Origin: Lyophyllum atratum
Taxonomy: Eukaryota; Basidiomycota; Agaricomycetes; Agaricales; Lyophyllaceae
Direction: 5' to 3'
DNA length: 64,000 bases
Assembly: GCA_014905825.1 (NCBI GenBank)
Contig: JACGCN010000034.1
Location: forward strand, 372,001 to 436,000
Within the stretch, counting starts at the first letter, position 1; each line of letters starts with the position of its first letter. The translations under genes and the position numbers were made by a program. The notes beneath the pieces were generated by a model. It saw nothing but the letters and a program-made list of their open reading frames with translations. It had not been told where the DNA came from and made no database searches. Shown in pieces: positions 11,901 to 23,653 of this stretch.

Positions 11901-13282
11901 AGATCTGTCAGTCCTCGTAGGCAATGTTCTCGATGCCTTTGCAGACGTTGATCCTGCCAAAATCATCATCAAAATCAAGCTCCATCTTCTGCCGCACTTG
12001 ATGGAGGATGTCCGTCGCTTCGGGCCAGCGATCCGCAACTCTACGGAAGTCTTCGAATGTTTTAATGCCATTTTTCGTCTTTGTTCAGTGCTGAGCAACC
12101 ACCAAGCTCCGAGCCGTGATATTGCATCCAAATTCGCTTCGATGGATCGTGTAAAGCACATGCTCAGTGGTGGGTACTGGATGCAGGATGGTCAGTGGGT
12201 ACAAGCCGGCGAGAGTGTCCGTCAGGTTCTCCATTCTGAACCTGTGGTCCAGCGGCACCTGGGCTGGGTACCGCCACGTTCAACTATTCCCGGTCCGTAC
12301 AATGTGCTCGAGCCATTAGCCATTGATATCAATGTTTTTCCAGGTACAGTGCGACTTCAAGGCAGGAAAAAGATACCGCCTTGCGAGTGGCATGAAACGC
12401 TAGCTTCCAAAAGTTTCCGTCCAGATACAGATATCGTTTTCCCAGCTTTGATGTCATGGCGCCAAGGTCATAGCGTGATTGCACAATCTGGTGACTACTG
12501 CTACAAGGGATCCTGGATATTTGCCCGAGTTCACCCAGAGGTAATGACTCCCAATTTCTTGCCTACTTATTGACTAAGTACATCTACCAGGAACCTCTTC
12601 TGATCGGGCGCATCTGCGAGATGGTTGTCCCAGATGTTGGATTGAAATCTGCAGCTCTCGTATCGCTTGACAGATTTATTCTGGGGGATCGATTACATCC
12701 TGATTTTGACCTGCCTGTCCTTCAGCAGCCGGGCGCCAACGAGCAGCAGCAAGTCACGGTTTATGCTAAGGTATGCCTTATCCCTTTGGTCTGCATATAT
12801 ATTGCGAGTCATCTCACCATTTGCAGTCGATTCTCTTCGTCTTTTCAGCCCAGCACGACTGCCGTTTAGTGAAGTGCCAACCAACAGCACTTCAACCTCA
12901 ACTTCAGGAGCGGCAGCTGACTTCCCGCTCGAATCAGCTCATTGCGCATGGTGACGATGCTCACTATGTTCTTAACCTATATGCTCTCCATAATGCCGAA
13001 CTACTACGACGTACCCTCCCACGCCAACTTTCTGTACCTCGTCCTATCTACGACGATCGAAAAGCTCACCACCGCGAAATCGCAGCCAAGTTGCGAGTGT
13101 CGCAGGCAACAAAACGTTCAACTACTCAGGCAAAACGTAAGGCTACGCTTGCTGCGAAGAAGGCAAAAAAGCTCGCAGAGTCTCACGATTCGGACGGCCA
13201 CCAGGAGAGCGAGCACGATGGGGATTTCAACGAGGAGGCTGAACCCGAGGAACACCCAGCGAAGCGAAAGCGGAGAAAGTAG
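9000..13282 (+). CDS. Large zinc-finger-containing multicopy protein, transposase-like
   Basis: The start is at 9,000 (MARPKPLPAGEHF). An N-terminal Cys-x2-Cys ... His-x5-His motif (VRCKICK to HLESDAHK, about 9,118-9,210) resembles a BED or C2H2 finger. Clear splices are 9,600/9,653, 9,744/9,797, 10,030/10,083 and 10,343/10,404, all in phase, and more introns follow. Landmarks include LWCDDVSGNKSKQYNKHINI (near 10,640-10,700), GLDPTQDTPVEILHTILLGI (11,490-11,550), NNLIGKHFKTLMQTMAFHVH (11,690-11,750), RFGPAIRNSTEVFECFNAIF (12,016-12,076) and SNHQAPSRDIASKF (12,095-12,135). The last exon ends in a Lys/Arg-rich tail. The family is abundant in Agaricomycetes and usually left unnamed. The layout (DNA-binding finger, central conserved core, basic tail, high copy number) suggests a transposase or transposon-borne protein, but I cannot identify a DDE triad with confidence. 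Confidence 0.7.
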
Positions 13283-13339
13283 CTTATTTGTATATACTCG
13301 AGATGTCAATACCCTTTCCCTCATCTTCTTAGTACATAT

Positions 13340-13812
13340 TCAATCGGCTTCGACCTGCTGTTTCCCTTCGAAGTTCTTGACATCTGCGTACTTAAAGCAG
13401 AAGAAATGAGGTTATGTATCAATGAAAAGAGACTTATTGTCGTACAAAATTCCTCCTCATCTCCCGAGTCGGACTCCGTCACAGAACCTGAGGGTGAAGG
13501 CGGATTGTGTGGGGGCTCGACATGGCTGGGCTGGGCACTATCCGTGAATGAAGCCGGGACTAAAGTAGGATGGCAGATGTTGACGTTGATAGTCTATTAA
13601 TGACAGGTCAAACGTTTGGGAGAAATCATCATGACTGGGCAAGGTCAACTCACGATTGGGCCGGGACCGGTCGGATGGATGACGAAGGTGAGGTGTGTCC
13701 CGTTACTGATGACCTCAGTCGTATGTCCAGGTCCTGAGAGAACGGAACTAGGAACAGAGATATCGATGTCAGGAGTAGCAGATGTCATAAGAGTCAGTGC
13801 GGCACCAGACAT
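13340..13812 (-). CDS. Small cassette protein, family unknown
   Basis: Three exons on the minus strand. The first starts at 13,812 (MSGAALTLMTSATPDIDISV) and runs to the donor GTGAGT near 13,655. The second continues TINVNICHPTLVPASFTDSA from near 13,595 and ends in an acidic stretch (SDSGDEEEF). A 55-nt intron (GTACGA to AAG) leads to YADVKNFEGKQQVEAD and the stop at 13,340. All splices keep frame. An upstream Met at 13,839 is possible. The protein is small, beta-rich and acidic at its end. It is convergent with the large plus-strand gene, only about 57 bp from its stop, so the three genes form one tight cassette. Function unknown. Confidence 0.55.
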
Positions 13813-14255
13813 ACCTCTCCTGCTTTTAAGGATTTCCAAGTCAAAGCTGGCTGGGACAGATATAGCATGTCAAAGCTACTGAAGAATGAGAAATGCAATT
13901 GTCGAAGCTTGGGCCTTGATGACGAGAAAATGATTTAGACCATGATGTCCAGCTTTGACCAATACAGACCTACAAATGGCCCCATCAGGTGTTCTTCTTG
14001 CGTTGCAAAGCTGAAAGCTTGGACGAAGCGAGTGAGAGCGAGAATTTCATGGGTCGGAGGAAGCTTGATACTTCAGGAGATGGGTGGGCTTTGTAAAGGT
14101 TGGCCATGATATGAAAACACGCCTTCGTGGCCCAACATCAACCAAACATTTAGGAAATCGAATTCAGTCATTGTACGGTAACCACAACTCAACACACACT
14201 ATCTACCTCAAACGCGGAAAAGTTTACTTTGGTGGTGTAGTGCCAAGAGGTCAGT
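13813..14255. other. Spacer right of the cassette
   Basis: No supported gene. A short minus-strand frame of about 40 codons starts at 14,109 (MANLYKAHPSPEVSSF) and could be an upstream exon of the small cassette gene, but I could not find a donor that joins it. Confidence 0.3.
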
Positions 14256-15034
14256 TTTGAGCGTACGACACTGTATTTCCATTGCGGATCCACAGTAGAT
14301 CCATCGCGGATCTGTGATGAATTCATGGTAGATCTATGTCTGTGCATGGATTGACAATATTTGTGGTACATCCGCTGCAGATCCACAGTAGATCCGTTGC
14401 AGATCTGTGGCGGATCCATGATACATTTATGTCTGTGCGTGGATTTACAATATTTGTGATACACCCGTTGCGCATTCACACTCAACCATCTTCATGATTT
14501 CCTCGTCGTTCTCAGTATCGTCCGGCGACTCATCAACTTCCTCGAAAACAGCCGTGATTTTTGAGCGCACGACACTGTATTTCCATTGCGGATCCACAGT
14601 AGATCCATCGCGGATTTGTGATGAATTCATGGTAGATCTATCTCTGTGCATGGATTGACAATATTTGTGGTACATCCGCTGCAGATCCACAGTAGATCCG
14701 TTGCAGATCTGTGGCGGATCCATGATACATTTATGTCGGTGCGCGGATTTACAATATTTGTGATACACCTGTTGCGCATTCACACTCATCAACTTCCTCG
14801 AAAACAGCCGCGATTTTTGAGCGTACGACACTGTATTTCCATTGCGGATCCACAGCAGATCCATCGCGGATCTGTGATGAATTAATGGTAGATCTATCTC
14901 TGTGCATGGATTGACAATATTTGTGGTACATCCGCTGCAGATCCACAGTAGATCCGTTGCAGATCTGTGGCGGATCCATGATACATTTATGTCTGTGCGT
15001 GGATTTACAATATTTGTGATACACCCGTTGCGCA
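14256..15034. repeat. GATC minisatellite array (right copy) with captured coding tails
   Basis: Three large tandem units begin with the same phrase (gacactgtatttccattgcg) at 14,267, 14,571 and 14,827, giving spacings of 304 and 256 bp. Each holds two blocks of the satellite found at 5.1-6.4 kb, in the same orientation, with the same 11-bp GATC steps. Between units lie copies of a coding segment read on the minus strand (AVFEEVDE, then an acidic stretch, then MKMVECECATGV). The 48-bp length difference between units matches loss of the acidic stretch in the copy near 14,770-14,815. The array ends where the same segment joins the gag-like remnant at about 15,030. Confidence 0.85.
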
Positions 15035-15505
15035 TTCACACTCAACCATCTTCATGGTTTCCTCGTCATTCTCAGTATCGTCCAGCAACTCATCAACTTC
15101 CTCGAAAACAGCCGCAATTTGAGTAGTCTTGGACCCCCAACACTTGTCAATGTACTGTTGGGTGACTAGGGGCGCGATCAAAAGGCAATGGCTTGCTAGC
15201 GCACTCGCATACATGCTTCGCGCTGACGAAAGGCTTGTGGCAGCTTGTACTACAACCATCCTTTTTCTTGAGGAGCTCCTGCTCATCGTCGGTGAGCTTC
15301 TTGGCGAATTTGCGAGCGAAAACCGGAGTGGTGGTGGAGGATGACAAAACCGTGGTGTTTGTAGAAGAAACTGCATTGGCGTTGTTGAACGTGAAGTTGG
15401 AAACATTGCGGCCGAATTTCTTCGCCTCGTTGCTGAGAGCGGCGAGCTCGCGTGGGAGGCACTGGATTGAGTGACACTGGCGATCTTTCCTGAGTTTGAA
15501 GCCAT
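15027..15505 (-). pseudogene. Gag-like retroelement remnant
   Basis: On the minus strand the frame spanning about 15,460-15,147 reads ELAALSNEAKKFGRN, then a Ser/Thr-rich linker, ARKFAKKLTDDEQELLKKKD, and a Cys/His cluster (GCSTSCHKPFVSAKHVCEC). This matches the spacer and zinc-knuckle-like end of gag proteins of basidiomycete Ty3-type retroelements. A frame change near 15,150-15,200 leads into QYIDKCWGSKTTQIAAVFEE, the usual continuation of that family. No protease, reverse transcriptase or integrase follows, and no LTR was seen. It is a broken 3' piece whose tail has been copied into the adjacent satellite array. Confidence 0.5.
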
Positions 15506-16560
15506 GGGTGAGGGACGGTAAAGAAACCAGGGTTCTGAGGGCGAGTCTGGATCTGAATCTGAGGGCGTGGTAATTGGTTTAACACTAGTATTGGGTGGCT
15601 GTGGAGCGCCGCCGTCTGGAAGGTGCGAATTAGAATCTAAACGGCAAGGGAGGTGCTGGGGGGGACGGGGGCGGTGGGGATGAGCGTGGTGGTGGGGTTC
15701 GGGGTGAATCCCACCGCTGTGCGGCTGATGTGGCTGCAGATGCTGCTGGGCCTGATGCCTGTTGAGCACGGGTGAGGATCGCCAGGGCATGGTGATTTGT
15801 TGACCAATGCGTGAGAAGGCGATTTGGCGGGGACGGTTGAAGTTATGGGTAAGGCTAAAAGGGGGGGGAGTGTATGCGTTCGGGTGTTTATGGGAAAAGT
15901 GTTCTGGATCGTCTTTATACAAGGCGGGTGCGCTGATCCTTGGTTCCGGGGTTCTTGACGTGACAGTGGTGGCGCGGGAGAGAAGCAAAGGAGAGGGTTA
16001 TCTCGTGGGCAGTCCCGCGTGATAATACAGTCGTTGATGTTCAAAAAAAAGTGTAATCAGATGCTAGCGTCTGACCACTAGAGCGTTGATGATATAGAAA
16101 CGCGTAGACAAAACAGTAAAGAAGTCTGTATTCAAAAGTAAAGTGATGATACAAGGCGCGTCTCTATCTATATATACGTGTGTCTGTAACGGTAACATGA
16201 TCGTGTCACCATAGCGTGGTCGTCAGTAAGTTGGAGGTAACTGTGCTGTGCTTACACCGTATCCATGCGGATTACCCATATCCGTGCTATTGCTTAGCAA
16301 CCAGCTGGTGGACACACACATCACACTATTGCCTGTGCTATCATCATGACTGCACCTGAGGCTCATTCTTCCTTCATTTGCATGAGCTTAAAATGTTCAG
16401 ATCTGGCATGCCGCATCCACATTGGCAGTGCTCTAGCTAGATGGAGGAGCCATCCAGGCTTCTCGGGTGTTAGAGATTAGAAAGAAACGAGTTTTGATGT
16501 GCTACAACTGTGAATCCTCTACTGGCAGAAGCATATGGGCCACCTTTTTGACCTCGTTGA
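15506..16560. other. Pro/His-rich open frame and spacer, no supported gene
   Basis: A minus-strand frame from 15,988 is rich in Pro, His and Ser and might be a 5' portion of the gag-like remnant, but frames do not join. The rest shows nothing I recognise, only short AT-biased runs near 16,160. Confidence 0.35.
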
Positions 16561-17390
16561 ACTTTGAACCCTATTTCAATACAACTTGAATATTCTTTCC
16601 ATATTTCCAGGCAAAAGATTTAAAGTGCCCTATTTGATATGTTTTAAACATCTTGTCTTGAAAAATTGAATAGTTAGTGTGACGACCAATCCTTGATAAT
16701 TTTTGAAATTCTTCCAGCCAAATATCTAAAAAATATAGTAAACAAGATTCTAAAAATATTTGAACTCCATTCAAAATAACATTTCAATCTTGTGGCCCAG
16801 ATAATCCTAAACCGATTGACAAAACTATTGATAAAGATATTTAAAAACTATCCATTATGTTCCTTTTGATTTCTTTTGGATGATTTGACACAAGATATCA
16901 TACAAACAATTATGATAAGTCTTCGATATTTTATTTCGGAATACTTAAAAACTATTCAAAAAACCATTTAGAAACTATTTAAAAACTATCTTGGCTGGCC
17001 TTCTTAAAATGTTTACAATCTTTTGACTAAGGTAATCAAAGAGCTATTGTGACGAGCCGTCACAATGACCTTTCAATCTTGTGGGTCAAAAGACTTAACA
17101 TATATTTAAAACTTATTCAAAAAACCATTTAAATCTTACTTAAGAATTATCTTGAGTGGCCTTTTCGACACGTTTGCGGTCTTTTGACCAAGGCAATCAA
17201 ATAACTATCGTGACTGGCCATTGTGATAACTTTTCAATCTTGTTGGTCGAAAGACTTAATATAGATTGTGACCTAAATTGGAATATCTTCAAGATATCTT
17301 TTCAATCTTTTGACCCCAAAGATCGGTCCTTGTTTCCAGTGTATAAGGCTGGTCATCTATATATAGCTAATGATTGTGGTGGTAGTTCTT
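16560..17390. repeat. AT-rich degenerate repeat tract
   Basis: This segment is far richer in A and T than its surroundings and reuses phrases such as aaaaactatt, tttcaatcttttgac and gtgac-tggcc. Two adjoining copies of a roughly 160-bp unit can be aligned: one from about 16,990 (cttggctggccttcttaaaa) and one from about 17,151 (cttgagtggccttttcgaca). Older copies seem to lie to the left. No coding potential. It may be a decayed transposon. Confidence 0.6.
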
Positions 17391-17954
17391 AAATGAGACA
17401 AGGATCTCCGTATTCATGCCGATAGCGCGGACCACGCAGGAACAGGCAAAATCAGACAACAATCAGCACCACCACAGTCCTTGATACGCCTCTGCACCAC
17501 ATGAACCTTCTGGCGATTGTAGTGGAATGATTGATACAGATAAGGAAGGACGGTACAAGGGAATCCAGATCAAGCACGCGAGCATTCTAGGAGGGAACAA
17601 AAAGGGAATGTCTTGACTTCCTTAGAGTGCTACGCGTGAAGTGACTCTAAATATAGTTTCTTTCAGCGGTGCCCGGTTTGTCCGACACTCTACGTCGCTG
17701 CTTCGACCATGCGCTCCTTCCTTCTCTCGTGAATATCATACGCGACCATCACAACAAATCTGTCAATTGCCTCCTCAAGTACGCAATCATTGCCTCATGT
17801 CCTGAGCACGCAGCCAGCTCCCACACGGGACTGACACATAATCGGCCACACGAGCAAGCTTCTATCCGGATCCGAAAGATATATATTCTAACCCAATGTT
17901 GCATTGAATCCCTACTCCGTTGACTGGTTCGCAGCCCCTCGGATTCTGCCCACC
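17391..17954. other. Upstream region of the sedolisin gene
   Basis: No gene seen. The last 80 bp include a TATA-like motif that may belong to the protease promoter. The short frame 17,669-17,923 shows no family resemblance. Confidence 0.4.
17879..17887 (+). promoter_or_regulatory. Possible TATA element of the sedolisin gene
   Basis: The bases gatatatat lie about 70 bp upstream of the start codon at 17,955 in an otherwise mixed-base leader. Position and sequence fit a TATA box with a short 5' leader, but such strings also occur by chance. Confidence 0.3.
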
Positions 17955-20368
17955 ATGATCTGGTCCATCGCACTCGTTCTTAGTCTCGCGTCGCTAGGCG
18001 CTACTAAACCGCTTTCTAGGCGATGGGGAGACGTAGCTGAAAAGCACTCTTGGGTGGAAATACCTCGGGGTTGGGAGTATCACTCCTCCGCTCCACCTGA
18101 CCACACCTTTGAAATGCGTGTGGCTCTGAAGCAGCACAGGATCGACGAACTCATCGCCAACTTGATGGAAACGAGTGACCCTACTCATCCCAAGTATGTT
18201 GACTATCTTCTTTCTTCATCACTGAGCTTAGAGCTTACACGTCTTGTAGGTATGGGAAACATTTGACTTTAGCCGAATCCGAGGCTTTCGTTGCTCCCCA
18301 CCAAGATTCCGTCGAGGCTGTTGACGCCTGGCTTGCACATCACGGCATTGCTCCTGAAAACGTCTCCTACCGCACTGGAGGTGGCAACTGGGTTGTTCTG
18401 CGTGTCTCGGTCGCTGAGGCCGAACGTATGCTTGATACTAAGTATAATGTCTATCATCACCCAGCGTCGTCCGAGCGGGTTGTTCGTGCAATGAGCTACT
18501 CTCTCCCTCGTGAACTTCATTCTCACGTCGACGTGGTTACACCAACCACCTATTTCGGAACTCTTCGCAGCATGCGCACGACCAGCTTCCTCCAGCCTGA
18601 CGTTCACCCAGTCGCGGATGATGCTGATTTCAGTGTTAATGCCGCTGTTCCGGCGAGCTGTTCAACCACGATTACTCCTGCTTGCTTAAGGGGGTTGTAT
18701 AACACGACTAGTTACGTGCCCCAAGCCACCAATGTCAACAAACTGGGTGTTGCCGGATACCTGCAGGAGTACGCAAATCGCGCAGATCTCCAGGTCAGAT
18801 CAAACATATTCGTACTATCCTCTATACGTCTATTGATCCCGGCGTCAATTATCACCCCAAAATCAGACATTCTTCAACAGATACCGCACTGACGCTGTTG
18901 GATCGAGTTATTCAACTGTTCTCGTACACGGAGGTCTTGACAATCAGAACGATCCAGGCGTAGAGGTAAGAATATCTAATGGACTAGTCCATTAAGCTGT
19001 TTTCTCACGTCGCATCGCCTCGCCAAGGCTAACCTCGACATTCAATACACGACGGGCATGTCATACCCGACGCCGAACATCTACTACAGGTGCGTAATAT
19101 CCTGGGATCTGGGCTTCTTCAACTTAATATCATACAGCACTGGTGGATCCCCCCCTTTCACACCGGATTCTCAGACTCCCACCAATACCAATGAACCCTA
19201 CCTTGATTGGCTCAACTTCATTCTTGCACAATCCTCCTCCTCCATCCCTCAAACAATCACCACCTCGTATGGAGATGATGAACAGTCTGTAAGTATCGGC
19301 CATTTGTAATGTCCTCCTCTTCTGGCTGACATGAAATGATAGGTGCCGAAAGACTATGCCACTACAGTCTGCAACCTGTTTGCGCAGCTTGGTTCCGTTG
19401 GGTCCACGGTGTTCTTCTCCAGTGGTGATTTCGGGTAAGCCTGTTTTATCAAAGATGGGGGCTTAATGGCTGATATGTGGATGATACACAGCGTGGGCGG
19501 TGGCGACTGCCTCACCAACGATGGACAGAACAAAAAGCTCTTCCAACCCGCATTCCCCGCGTCGTAAGTCTCTCCTCCAAACGCAACCGACGCAGCTTGT
19601 TGATAAGCTTTGGCGCTAGGTGTCCTTTTGTGACCGCAGTCGGTGGTACCACTAAAGTCCCCGAAGTTGCAGTCAGCTTCTCTGGAGGAGGCTTCTCCCG
19701 TTACTTCGCTCGCCCAACTTATCAAAGTAGTGCCGTCACTGGCTTCCTCAATAATCTCGGCACGACTTACTCTGGACTTTACAAGTACAGTATTCTTCGC
19801 TGCGAAACGCGACTTTTGTGCTGAGATTGGCTGTCGTGCTCTAGCGCAAGCGGACGAGCCTATCCTGACCTCGCCGCACAAGGAAACAATTTCCAGGTTG
19901 TCATCGGAGGTCGCGTATCATCCGTCGGAGGAACCAGTGCTAGCTCGCCCGTGCGTTGATCGCCTCGACTTAATCTCCTTTCTCCAATTAACGAGATTGT
20001 CATCCCTCGCTCTCCATTACAGACTGTAGCTGGAGTCTTTGCCTTGTTGAACGACGTCCGTATCGCAAGTGGAAGGCCCTCACTTGGATTTATCAACCCC
20101 CTAATCTACTCCGCTGCCGGGGCCGCCAGCTTCAACGATATCGTCTCTGGCTCTAATCCTGGATGCGGCACCAATGGTCTGTACGAAATACTCAGTGTGC
20201 ACTCGCAGTCTAAAAGCTCTTTTTCAAATCAGGATTCACGGCACGCACGGGATGGGATCCTGTAAGCCACTATATCAGTCAATGCGAGACTGCCACTGAA
20301 CGCTATATTTCCCATAGGTCACAGGATTGGGCACACCGGACTTCGCGAAATTGCGTCAAGTTGTCTGA
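17955..20368 (+). CDS. Secreted sedolisin (S53) tripeptidyl peptidase
   Basis: A complete 12-exon gene; every splice keeps frame (17955-18193, 18250-18793, 18867-18965, 19028-19089, 19138-19288, 19343-19434, 19492-19563, 19620-19784, 19845-19950, 20023-20176, 20233-20261, 20318-20368), giving 587 residues. It starts with a signal peptide ([19 protein letters not shown]) and an S53 activation prodomain. The catalytic Glu and Asp lie in NEPYLDWL (exon 5), the oxyanion Asp in SSGDFG (exons 6-7), and the nucleophile Ser in GGTSASSP (end of exon 9). The C-terminal calcium site is [13 protein letters not shown]. The enzyme removes tripeptides or cleaves proteins at acid pH outside the cell. It is convergent with the TFIIIC gene, 126 bp away. 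Nothing is missing, so it should be active. Confidence 0.93.
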
Positions 20369-20494
20369 AGATGATGGAATGAATGATATGAATGGTTGTT
20401 GTGTATGTACGGATGCAGAAGATGGTTATGATATCAAGTCTCTCAGACCTTGTGATAAGAGCCGCAAGCGGCGCAAGCAAGTGGCAATTGCTCA

Positions 20495-23400
20495 TCACAA
20501 AGACGAAACGAAGATGTTACCGCAAAAGAGGCAGCGTGACGCAGCTTCCAATAGCTCCTCAACAAGCCAACATTGGGCTTGTTCGGGCAGCCAATTCGTG
20601 ACGCTCGAGGAATCCTTGCACGACAGAGGAAGAAGAGCTTTTCGACTACACCCAGTGCACCTACGAACCATTCCAGTCGACAAGATGAATGAGGTGATGG
20701 AACAGCGGCCTAGATTGAGACCGAAAAAGTGCTCAGCTTCTTCAATGAGCATAGATAAATTGAAAGAAACGAGACTACCCCATGAGTGGCCATTTGCGCA
20801 GATCGCATGTGCTCCGCTTTCTAAAAGGATAACGGCATCGCAAGCAGGGCAGACCTCACTCATTGGGTTCCCTGGTACAGTCCCCATGGGCTCAGCAGTG
20901 GATAAGGTGGAGTGTATGATATCGGCTAGACATCTGGCCTCCGCCACAAGCCCAGGTGGGCATCCAGGTGATGATGCCTGGTCAGTCAAGCGCAACGCGA
21001 AAGGGGCGTCGCTCACTACGGTGGAGCGTGGGGATAAGTTTACCCAGCTGGATCATCGCTGAAAAATGAGCTCACAGGTGAGGACCGTGGCGATCGGGGC
21101 CAGGTGACGGATCAATATCCGTAAAACGATCTGTGAAATGACATCGAAAAGTTGGCACGCGATTTGTTCGCATTCGATCTGTGCTGGACACACGGGTAGA
21201 GACTGGTGGAACGTATATAAGTGGCAAAATATGTGGATGGGTCAACTGATACTTACGCGTAGCATCATATCCGCGACATATAGTTTCATGCGAAGGCGTA
21301 ACAACTGGTTGGAACCAAAAAGATATCTCGAAAGGCACTTCCTAAATCCGGCTTGTAATGTAGGTCCTGGTGAAGGATCCGGTGGTGAGGCTATGTCCTC
21401 AAAGAAGAAGTCCATACTCGTGATTGGACATTGCAGCACACGTAATATCATATCCGGGAATATTTCACGATGGTTAAGAAGATACGACAAAAAAGGTCCA
21501 AGCAGATGGATAGGAGCCCCGTCAACTGAACGAATTCTTTCATCAGGCCTAAAACTTAAGATAAAGCATTTTGCTTACCGGTTTTAGCAGTGTTCAGGGT
21601 GTCTGAGAATTCGCGGAGAATGGATTCGGAGTCGTTGCATTGCCATAACTGCGCGGCGACAAGCACTATATGTTGCTTGGCGTCATACGTATAGTCTAAG
21701 TCCGTTGGGTGGCATGATCTTAAGAGAGGTCAGCAAGTGTATGAGCTACGAGAATAATATTGACTCGGCTTACTCTTGAAGCCAAAGGAGAGCGCCTTGG
21801 GAATTGAAAGGTATAAGACCATAAATTCGATTCACGTCAGTGTACTTCGTGTTTTCGGGCTGGGTTCGTTCGAAGGCCAGACGCGCATTTTGAGATAGCC
21901 TCTGACTAGTCATGTCATCCCTTGGGATATCCGCGATCCACGAAGGTTCAGAAGAGACATGGTGTACGACGTGTATAGACCCGTCAGAAAGGCAGACCAG
22001 GAGGACGTCATCGGTAGGAACATGGTGCACTCCTGAGACCGGCTGCAGAGGGGACGAGCCGACAGATATCCTCTGGGCCTGCAGTGACAGAGTGCGCCGG
22101 CCCGACCAGCCTAGATTAGAGGACGGTGGCGCTATAAACGAGACAAGTCCAGGTTTGCAAACGATTAGAATACTCTGGAATAACCGCCATCAGTGATGAC
22201 AAGCCGGAGTAGAACCAAAACTATGTACAGTGCCTTTGCAGAGAATCCATGTCAAAGCGGTCAAGCATCGTTTGTCGGATTCAAACACCTGTTGAATGCA
22301 AACCTGAATTCCACGCTTAACGTTGAAGGCCGGTCCGAATCCCGCAGTTGATGGAACTGATGTCAGGGATTGCGTTAGCGTGAGGAGATTAACAACACCA
22401 TCCGAGGTTCCACAGGCGATACGCGCTTCGCCTGCCGTGTTCGCAGAACAAATCAATTGAAGACTTGCGGAGATGAAGTAGAAAGATTTCCCCACATTCT
22501 CCCTTCTCGACAAGGGTCCACGGTGAGAACGCAAGCTGCGTGATCCAGTTGTCTGCAACCTTGATTTCATCAAGGTAACGAACTGCTCCATCTTCGAACC
22601 TGGATGGATCGGAGGAGCCGGGAATTAGGGACAACCAACATCCATTGTCAACTATAACTTTAAGGTACCTGAGAAACATCACCATTCCTCCGCGGGTTCC
22701 AGCCACGAGAAGAGAGGTATCAAGACCAGGTGCGGGATCAATGTCGAAGTCCGCCTGGCGCGACCACGTAACACCTACACAATAGATGGAATTAGGAAAC
22801 AAGCTTTCGGTGCAGCAATTCGACATACTGGTTACTTGTGCCTGAGCTGTTGACCGATCTCCCAATGCGCTACGACTCACGAGAGGCGTAACTTCTTGAA
22901 TCTGAAGGGTGCCACCGGCTTTGTTCACGTGTGGTTTCAGAGCGCAATCATCAGACTAACTTTGGTCCATTTCCCTTGCACCCTATTTTTCTCAGGCGCC
23001 CAGAGGGATAGGTCCATGTTGGAAGTAAGGACCGCAGCTAAGCAGCTGTGTGCGTCCGGGTGAGATTGGCTTATGGGCCTTCAGAGTGATTACCACATAC
23101 CCTCCATCGTCGGTCAAGTTACTGGGTGATAGTGCTACGGCTTGTAGACCTACGTCGAGCGAGCCGAAAGCCACCGCACTCCAATCTATGATGGTAACAC
23201 CAACAAAGCGCCAATCAGCGGTGGTTCAGAAGTGGGCGAACTGAACAAACCTTGAGAAACGTCCGGCCAATTTTGGATTCTCTTTTTGTCAAAGTCTATA
23301 ATGGTCCTAAACCAGTCGGGCGCCTTGTCACCTGAGATTGACTGAGATTTCGGGACTTTTAAGACAGCGGCATAGTTAGGTGTCTATGATGAAAAAACGG

Positions 23401-23653
23401 ATGTTACCGGTCTTCATTCCAGGATCCAATGATGGCATACCATGATTAGAATCGAGCCCTTGGTCAGAATAAATACCTGCCCGTCATCAGACCACTGCAG
23501 ACAGCATGTCGTCGAGGGTGATTCCGTGAAACTCAATTTGGCATAGATTGGGAAGCAGGACATGGCCTCAAAATTTCCGCTTTCCGTTCTAACGTATGGG
23601 TGGTTTGTGTTTTTTTCTGGTTCTCCCACAAGGCAGTCTATAGAATCTACCAA
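20495..23653 (-). CDS. TFIIIC 90-kDa-type subunit (tau delta/zinc-finger protein)
   Basis: This is a subunit of the RNA polymerase III initiation factor TFIIIC, which binds the internal promoters of tRNA genes. The N-terminal beta-propeller opening reads ESPSTTCCLQWSDDGQVFIL (near 23,480-23,530). Splices at 23,441/23,383 and 23,251 keep frame, and further exons carry AVALSPSNLTDDG and AVLTSNMDLSLWAPEKNRVQ. The C-terminal domain (20,495-21,016) is the TFIIIC zinc finger: CPACDAVILLESGAHAICAN, then GHSWGS, an RC..T pattern, RRCTGCSRKALLP, and a final RCLFCGNIFVSSL. Several introns in 21,050-23,000 were not all resolved. The start is 23,653, or the Met at 23,563, which leaves a shorter and more typical N-terminus. 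Confidence 0.8.

Noticed and set aside
13118..13324. Minus-strand hydrophobic small protein
   Set aside because: Antisense of the Lys/Arg-rich tail of the large plus-strand gene; composition is explained by that.
14445..15035. 196-codon minus-strand frame in the right satellite
   Set aside because: It is made of translated satellite plus copies of the gag-like tail; no independent gene.
15005..15988. 327-codon minus-strand frame as a real Pro/His-rich protein
   Set aside because: It runs through the gag-like remnant in the wrong register for most of its length; only the last segment matches the gag-like continuation.
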